From assembly GCA_938003595.1 (NCBI GenBank), contig CALKYH010000031.1, forward strand, positions 1 through 9,153: 9,153 nt of DNA. Direction: 5' to 3'. The notes under the pieces were generated by a model that was given only the letters and a program-made list of their open reading frames with translations, made no database searches and was not told the origin of the DNA. This DNA is from an uncultured bacterium (GTDB lineage Bacteria; Planctomycetota; Phycisphaerae; Phycisphaerales; UBA1924). Made by a program: the position numbers and the translations under genes. Shown piece by piece: positions 5,502 through 9,153 of the stretch (its first letter is position 1; each line of letters begins with the position of its first letter).

Positions 5502-7046
5502 TTATCGCGCCGACGGAGCGGTTCGGAAGTATTCGTGCGCCACCTGCCACACGGGGCCGGCGCCCATCACCACCACCAGATCATTAGGACGGCAGAGGAT
5601 CTCGAGGTGTTCCACGATGGCCTCGAACGGGTACAGGTGCATCGCCTGCACCCCCCTCTTTCGGAGGCGGTCCACGAGGTCGGCGGCGCTGACCTTGGAT
5701 TTCTCGATCTCCGAGTCGCGCACGAAGTAGATGTGCGGGACAATGACCGCGTCGGCCTGGCTGAAGGCCTGGGCGAATTCTTCAAGAAGGAAGCGCGTGC
5801 GGCTGTGCTGGTGGGGCTGGAAGACGCAGATGAGCCGGCCGGGGGGCGAGAGCGTCTCGGGGCGCTCGAACTCGCGGAGCGCGCGGAGGGTGGCTTCGAC
5901 CTCGGTGGGGTGGTGGCCGTAGTCGTCGTAGACCTTGACGGTCCCGCCGTCCACCTTGCGGTGGCCGAGCAGCTGCATGCGCCGCTCGACGCCGGTGAAG
6001 CCCTGCAGCGCGTCGGCGACGCGCGCCGGGTCGGCGCCGAGGGAGACGGCCAGCGCGCAGGCCATGGCGCTGTTGAACGCCATGTGCTCGCCGGGCAGGG
6101 GCAGCAGCCACGAGGCGACGGGGTCCTGGCGTCGGGAGAGGGTCACGCGGCGCTGGTCGTGGTTGAAGTCGATGTGCCAGTCGGCGCCGGGCGCGAAGCC
6201 GATGGTCTCGACGGCGCAGCGGACGCCCGCGGTGACCTCGCGCCGGTGGGCGTCGGTGTGGGCGATGATCAGGCGCCCGCCCTCGCTCTCGGGCGGCAAC
6301 AGCAGCGCGAACTGGTGGAAGGCCTCCACGACGGCGTCGAGCGAGCCGTAGATGTCCAGGTGGTCGGCCTCGACCGAACTGATGGAGCCGACGGTCGGGT
6401 GCAGGTTGTGGAAGGAGCGGTTGAACTCGCAGGCCTCGGCCAGGAGCAGGCCGGGCTTGCCCTTGAGCTCGCCTCGCGGGATGGCGTCGGCGCCGAGGCG
6501 GAAGCCGGTGGGCGTGCGCCCGTCCGTGCTGAGCTGCGGGCAGGAGGCGCCGACGATCACGGTCGGGTCCAGCCCGGCGGCGGCGAGGGCGACGCCGAGC
6601 ATCGCGGTGGTGGTGGACTTGCCGTGGGTGCCGGCCAGCGCGACGCCGGTGCGCCCGAGCATGCACCGGCCCAGCGCCTCCGCATAGGTGAACACCTGCA
6701 GCCCGCGGTTCATCGCGGCGGCGAGCTGGGGATTGTCGGGCTTGATCGCGGCGGAGACGATGACCAATTGAGCGTCGTCGGGGAGGACGCCGGAATGCTG
6801 GTCGAACTCAACGGGCACGCCCTCGAAACGGAGGCCCTCGGTGACGGGGGATGGGTAGGCGTCGGAACCGGAGACGATGGCGCCGCGGGCGCGGAGCATG
6901 CGCGCGAGGGCGGACATGCCGCAGCCGCCGATGCCCAGGAGGTAGCAGCGCTTGCCGGCGACCTCGAACGCGCGGTCGGCCGGCGCGGGTGTTGTCCGGC
7001 CGGCGGGGCCGGCGGGGATTCCGGGTTGGGGTTGGGTGGACGACAT
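5502..7046 (-). CDS. murC: UDP-N-acetylmuramate--L-alanine ligase
   Basis: MurC attaches L-Ala to UDP-MurNAc in the cytoplasm, with ATP. With the ATG at 7046 it has 514 residues, somewhat longer than usual, owing to a Pro-rich N-terminal tail of about 30. Motifs in order: GIGGCGMSAL (38-47, UDP-sugar Rossmann loop), GTHGKSTTT (139-147, ATP P-loop), EACEFNRSF (204-212), EADHLDIYG (226-234, His229 of the Mg site), PGEHMAFNSAMA (318-329), GVERRMQ (352-358), YDDYGHHPTEV (373-383) and FQPHQHSRT (409-417). The HH and FQPH motifs are typical of MurC rather than MurD/E/F. An in-frame ATG at 7067 would add seven residues; 7046 is preferred because of AAGG four bases upstream, a weak signal. It is the first gene of the wall operon. 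The EACEF motif departs from the usual EADESD. Confidence 0.96.
   Translation of the reverse strand: MSSTQPQPGIPAGPAGRTTPAPADRAFEVAGKRCYLLGIGGCGMSALARMLRARGAIVSGSDAYPSPVTEGLRFEGVPVEFDQHSGVLPDDAQLVIVSAAIKPDNPQLAAAMNRGLQVFTYAEALGRCMLGRTGVALAGTHGKSTTTAMLGVALAAAGLDPTVIVGASCPQLSTDGRTPTGFRLGADAIPRGELKGKPGLLLAEACEFNRSFHNLHPTVGSISSVEADHLDIYGSLDAVVEAFHQFALLLPPESEGGRLIIAHTDAHRREVTAGVRCAVETIGFAPGADWHIDFNHDQRRVTLSRRQDPVASWLLPLPGEHMAFNSAMACALAVSLGADPARVADALQGFTGVERRMQLLGHRKVDGGTVKVYDDYGHHPTEVEATLRALREFERPETLSPPGRLICVFQPHQHSRTRFLLEEFAQAFSQADAVIVPHIYFVRDSEIEKSKVSAADLVDRLRKRGVQAMHLYPFEAIVEHLEILCRPNDLVVVMGAGPVWQVAHEYFRTAPSAR
7014..7036 (+). other. G-quadruplex-type motif at the start of murC
   Basis: The plus strand has four G-runs of three or more: GGGG (7014), GGG (7023), GGGG (7028) and GGG (7034), with loops of 5, 2 and 2 bases. 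This fits the G3+N1-7 rule. The G-rich strand is the template strand for murC, so any structure would form in DNA, not in murC mRNA. In DNA of this GC content such motifs also arise by chance. Confidence 0.4.
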
Positions 7047-7121
7047 CAGGCCTTGCGCGGGGGTCATCGGATGGGGTTCATCGGCCGAATCTGCGCTGGC
7101 GGGGGAGAAAACGGCGATCGC

Positions 7122-7149
7122 GGGGTTTGCGGGGGGCGCCGGGCGGGGG
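7122..7149 (+). other. G-quadruplex-type motif just upstream of the Nudix -10 element
   Basis: G-runs GGGG (7122), GGGGGG (7131), GGG (7141) and GGGGG (7145) are separated by loops of 5, 4 and 1 bases. They fill the place where the -35 element and spacer would be, ending 4 bp before the TATGCT hexamer. The G-rich strand is the non-template strand for the Nudix gene. Formation in vivo is not shown by the sequence. Confidence 0.45.
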
Positions 7150-7153
7150 ACGC

Positions 7154-7159
7154 TATGCT
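7154..7159 (+). promoter_or_regulatory. -10-like element (TATGCT) for a leaderless Nudix transcript
   Basis: TATGCT is followed by 8 nt and then the ATG at 7168. Transcription starting the usual 6-8 bases after a -10 would begin at or next to that ATG, and no Shine-Dalgarno sequence lies close upstream. The same arrangement with identical spacing occurs before the NfeD gene. Confidence 0.5.
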
Positions 7160-7167
7160 CCCGGCCC

Positions 7168-7689
7168 ATGTCCGGACCGCTGCCGTACAAGATCGCCGTG
7201 CTCTGCGACCTGCGCGATGCGCAGGGTCGGGTGCTGCTGATCCGGCGGGCCAAGGCGCCGAATTTCGGGCTGTGCTCGCCGATCGGGGGAAAGCTGGACA
7301 TGGAGACGGGGGAGAGCCCGGCCCAGTGCGCCCGGCGGGAGATCCAGGAGGAGGCGGGGATCGATGTGCCGATCGAGCGGCTGCGGTTCGCGGGGATGAT
7401 CAGCGAGTCGTCGTTCGAGGGGCAGGGGCACTGGCTGATCTTCTGGTACACGGTGATGGGCCCGGTGGAGGTGGAGGCCAAGACGATCCGGGAGGGCGCG
7501 CTGGAGTGGCACGAGCCCGAGTCGCTGGAGCGCCTGCCGCTGCCGGAGACGGACCGGAAGATCATCTGGCCGCTGGTGCGGAAGCATGTGCCGGACCAGA
7601 ACGGCCCGCGCGGGTTCTTCGCGCTGCACATCGATTGTTCGGGGCCGGAGCTGGCCTGGGCGGTCGAGGAATCGTCGCTGCACCGCTGA
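7168..7689 (+). CDS. Nudix hydrolase with a two-residue insertion in the Nudix box
   Basis: The 173-residue protein carries a Nudix fold: strand IAVLCDLRDAQGRVLLIRR (9-27), then GGKLDMETGESPAQCARREI (40-59) and QEEAGI (60-65). The metal-binding core REIQEEAGI (57-65) is intact, including Glu58, Glu61 and Glu62. The spacing between the first Gly and the following Glu is two residues longer than the standard box (GX7E instead of GX5E). Nudix enzymes cleave nucleoside diphosphates linked to another group; the substrate here cannot be deduced. A C-terminal stretch (about 145-173) continues past the fold. It is transcribed away from murC, and its start is supported by the -10 element 8 nt upstream rather than by a ribosome site. 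A link to wall precursor metabolism is only positional. Confidence 0.9.
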   Translation: MSGPLPYKIAVLCDLRDAQGRVLLIRRAKAPNFGLCSPIGGKLDMETGESPAQCARREIQEEAGIDVPIERLRFAGMISESSFEGQGHWLIFWYTVMGPVEVEAKTIREGALEWHEPESLERLPLPETDRKIIWPLVRKHVPDQNGPRGFFALHIDCSGPELAWAVEESSLHR

Positions 7690-7730
7690 TTCCGAGGGCG
7701 CGGCGGGGGTTCGGGCGGTGTTCGCGCTTC

Positions 7731-7736
7731 TATACT
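7731..7736 (+). promoter_or_regulatory. -10 element (TATACT) for a leaderless nfeD transcript
   Basis: TATACT matches five of six bases of the bacterial -10 consensus, in otherwise GC-rich DNA, and ends 8 nt before the ATG at 7745. The predicted start of transcription coincides with the start codon. No Shine-Dalgarno sequence is seen. No clear -35 element is visible in the GC-rich stretch upstream. Confidence 0.6.
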
Positions 7737-7744
7737 TGGGACGC

Positions 7745-9153
7745 ATGACGCGAACCCTCGGCACAAGGATGGGCTCGGCCCCGGGATGGCTCCGCTGGGC
7801 GGGCGCGCTCGCGGCGGTCCTGCTGCTGGCGCCGGCCCTGCTGCGGGGCGCCGAGACGGCCACGGCGACCGCCCCCGTGCTGGTGCCGGCGGCGCGGCAG
7901 GCGCAGGAGATCGTGGTCATCACGATCAAGGGCGGGATCGACCAGGTGACGGTCAAGAGCGTGGAGCGGCGCGTGCGCGATGCCGAGCGGCTGGGCGCGG
8001 GGGCGATGGTGTTCGAGATCGACTCGCCGGGCGGGCATGTCGGCGCGGTGCTGGAGATCTCCAAGATCATCAAGAACTCCACGATCAGCAACACGGTGGC
8101 GTGGATCCACAGCGACGCCTACTCCGGCGGGGCCATCGTGGCGATTGCGTGCGGCGAGATCGTGGTGTCGGAGCACGCGAGCTTCGGCGACGCGGCGCCG
8201 ATCCAGATCGCGCCGGTCATGGGTCTGCGGTCGCTGCCGGAGACGGAGCGCCAGAAGATCCTCTCGCCGCTGATCGCGGAGGTGGTGAACTCGGCGCGCC
8301 GGAACGGCTACGACGAGAACCTCGTGCAGGCGATGCTGATGCTCGATGTGGAGCTGTGGCTCATCGAGAACCCGGCGACGGGCGAGCAGCGGTTCGTGAC
8401 GGAGCGTGAGTGGCGGGCGGTGATGGACGGCGATCCACCGCGGGTGCGGGCGACGGTGTCCGCCGGGCCGGCCAAGGGCGGGAGCGATCAGGAGGAGCCC
8501 AGCGCGGCGCCGCAGAGGCGCGAGGGACGCGCGTCGGAGCGAGCCGAGACGGGCACGCTGCAGGGCGAGTACGAGCCGCCGAGCGACCGGGTGAGCCCGG
8601 AGACGGTGCGCGATGTGCTGATGGCGATCCAGGAGGCGCCGACGCGGGCGGCGCTGAGCGAGGCGGACCGGGGCCAGTGGCGCTTCGTGGAGTACGCGAC
8701 GGACGGGCGCACGCTGCTGGTGCTGGGCACGGCGGAGATGCAGCGCTTCGGCCTGGCGACGGCGACGGTGCGGAACGACGATCAGCTGAAGGCGTATTTC
8801 GGGGCGAGTTCGCTGGTCCGGCTGAACGAGAACTGGTCGGAGAAGCTGGTGCGCTTGATGACGCACATGGTGGTGCGGGGCGTGCTGGTGGTGGTGTTCC
8901 TGCTGGCGATGTTCATGGAGCTGGCCTCGCCGGGGCTGAGCATCCCGGGCGCGGTGGCGGGGGCGTGCCTGGTGGGGCTGCTGGCGCCGCCGCTGCTCAT
9001 CGGCGCCGCGGGCTGGTGGACGGTGGTGGCGGTGGCGCTGGGCATCGCGCTGATCGTGCTGGAGATCTTCGTGCTGCCGGGCGTGGCGGTGGCGGGCCTG
9101 CTGGGGGTGGCGCTGCTGATCGCGGGGCTGGTGGGGAGCTTCATGGGCGGCGC
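7745..9153 (+). CDS. Long-form NfeD family membrane-bound ClpP-class serine protease, 3' end beyond window
   Basis: The visible 469 residues start with a signal peptide or anchor (about 15-36). A ClpP/crotonase-fold protease domain (55-230) follows, with EIDSPGGHVGA (91-101) and AYSGGAIVAIACGEIVVSEH (125-144), in which Ser127 aligns with the catalytic Ser of NfeD proteases. Lys171 (ETERQKIL) is a plausible dyad partner. A Ser/Glu/Arg-rich low-complexity linker (about 236-284) interrupts the domain before a segment ending in RLNENWSEKLVRLM (359-372), as in other NfeD proteins. Membrane segments lie near 376-393, 403-422, 426-444 and 449-468, with the ELASPGLSIPG (392-402) hallmark. The C-terminal OB-fold domain would be outside the window. 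Members of this family work beside SPFH/stomatin proteins in membrane protein quality control. The partner gene could lie to the right. It starts 55 bp after the Nudix gene with its own -10 element. Confidence 0.9.
   Translation, partial: MTRTLGTRMGSAPGWLRWAGALAAVLLLAPALLRGAETATATAPVLVPAARQAQEIVVITIKGGIDQVTVKSVERRVRDAERLGAGAMVFEIDSPGGHVGAVLEISKIIKNSTISNTVAWIHSDAYSGGAIVAIACGEIVVSEHASFGDAAPIQIAPVMGLRSLPETERQKILSPLIAEVVNSARRNGYDENLVQAMLMLDVELWLIENPATGEQRFVTEREWRAVMDGDPPRVRATVSAGPAKGGSDQEEPSAAPQRREGRASERAETGTLQGEYEPPSDRVSPETVRDVLMAIQEAPTRAALSEADRGQWRFVEYATDGRTLLVLGTAEMQRFGLATATVRNDDQLKAYFGASSLVRLNENWSEKLVRLMTHMVVRGVLVVVFLLAMFMELASPGLSIPGAVAGACLVGLLAPPLLIGAAGWWTVVAVALGIALIVLEIFVLPGVAVAGLLGVALLIAGLVGSFMGG

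Larger units (their letters stand above)
7047..7167. promoter_or_regulatory. Divergent intergenic region between murC and the Nudix gene
   Basis: These 121 bp must drive transcription in both directions. Rightward, a -10-like TATGCT lies at 7154-7159. Leftward, I find no convincing -35/-10 pair for murC; only weak AT-richer patches such as the GTTTTC on the minus strand near 7112. The plus strand is unusually G-run-rich (see the motif at 7122-7149). Confidence 0.5.

Noticed and set aside
4534..5550. Upstream extension of ddl to 643 residues
   Set aside because: The extension runs through murB in the wrong frame and is Arg/Pro-rich nonsense; the GTG at 4533 with its strong ribosome site gives a normal Ddl.
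4602..7748. Open frame of 1048 codons on the plus strand
   Set aside because: It lies antisense to murB and murC, which have complete family motifs. Its Ala/Gly/Val/Asp-rich product has no motif and results from the GC-rich, stop-poor complementary frame.
7047..7766. Upstream extension of murC to 754 residues
   Set aside because: The extra part is antisense to the Nudix gene and the divergent promoter. MurC begins normally at 7046 or 7067.
7153..8866. Minus-strand open frames of 313 and 378 codons
   Set aside because: They are antisense to the Nudix and NfeD genes and rich in Arg/His/Pro, typical of out-of-frame translation of GC-rich genes.
1..9153. tRNA, rRNA, CRISPR, insertion sequence or prophage elements
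   Set aside because: No repeat arrays, terminal inverted repeats, transposase or integrase motifs, or RNA gene signatures were seen; coding density is high throughout.

Overview
The window is a gene-dense, very GC-rich bacterial chromosome segment with eight protein-coding genes and no RNA gene, mobile element, CRISPR array or long non-coding gap. Six genes lie on the minus strand, transcribed from about 7.05 kb down to 1: murC, murB, ddl, an ftsQ-like gene, an unknown six-helix membrane protein, greA, and (cut by the left edge) an exported S9-family peptidase. After a divergent promoter region of roughly 120 bp, two genes run rightward: a Nudix hydrolase and a long-form NfeD/ClpP-class membrane protease cut by the right edge.

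The likely source is a planctomycete-type bacterium, possibly Phycisphaerae; this is inference. It rests on a reduced division/cell-wall (dcw) cluster that keeps murC-murB-ddl-ftsQ but shows no ftsA or ftsZ after ftsQ, on a divergent FtsQ-like protein, and on high GC with frequent GTG starts. No ribosomal RNA or other phylogenetic marker is present.

Layout and cooperation: MurB makes UDP-MurNAc, MurC adds L-Ala to it, and Ddl makes the D-Ala-D-Ala dipeptide that ends the stem peptide. The FtsQ-like protein would link wall synthesis to the division machinery at the membrane. murB/ddl and ftsQ-like/membrane protein each overlap by the same four bases (GTGA), so the unknown membrane protein is translationally tied to this operon. 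An intrinsic terminator (1748-1776) closes the operon just before greA, a transcript-cleavage factor. The S9 peptidase follows with its own probable promoter, 5' hairpin and Shine-Dalgarno sequence.

On the plus strand, both genes carry a -10-like hexamer exactly 8 nt before the ATG (TATGCT and TATACT), which suggests leaderless transcripts. Two G-quadruplex-type motifs lie in and beside the murC/Nudix divergent region. Synonymous codons end mainly in C in much of the minus-strand coding DNA and in G in the plus-strand genes, so the plus strand is G-rich throughout. This skew also creates many long but false antisense reading frames.

I see no clearly new defence or mobile system. The best candidates for something undescribed are the membrane protein coupled to ftsQ, the leaderless promoter pair, and the unusual active-site motifs in MurB, MurC and the Nudix protein.
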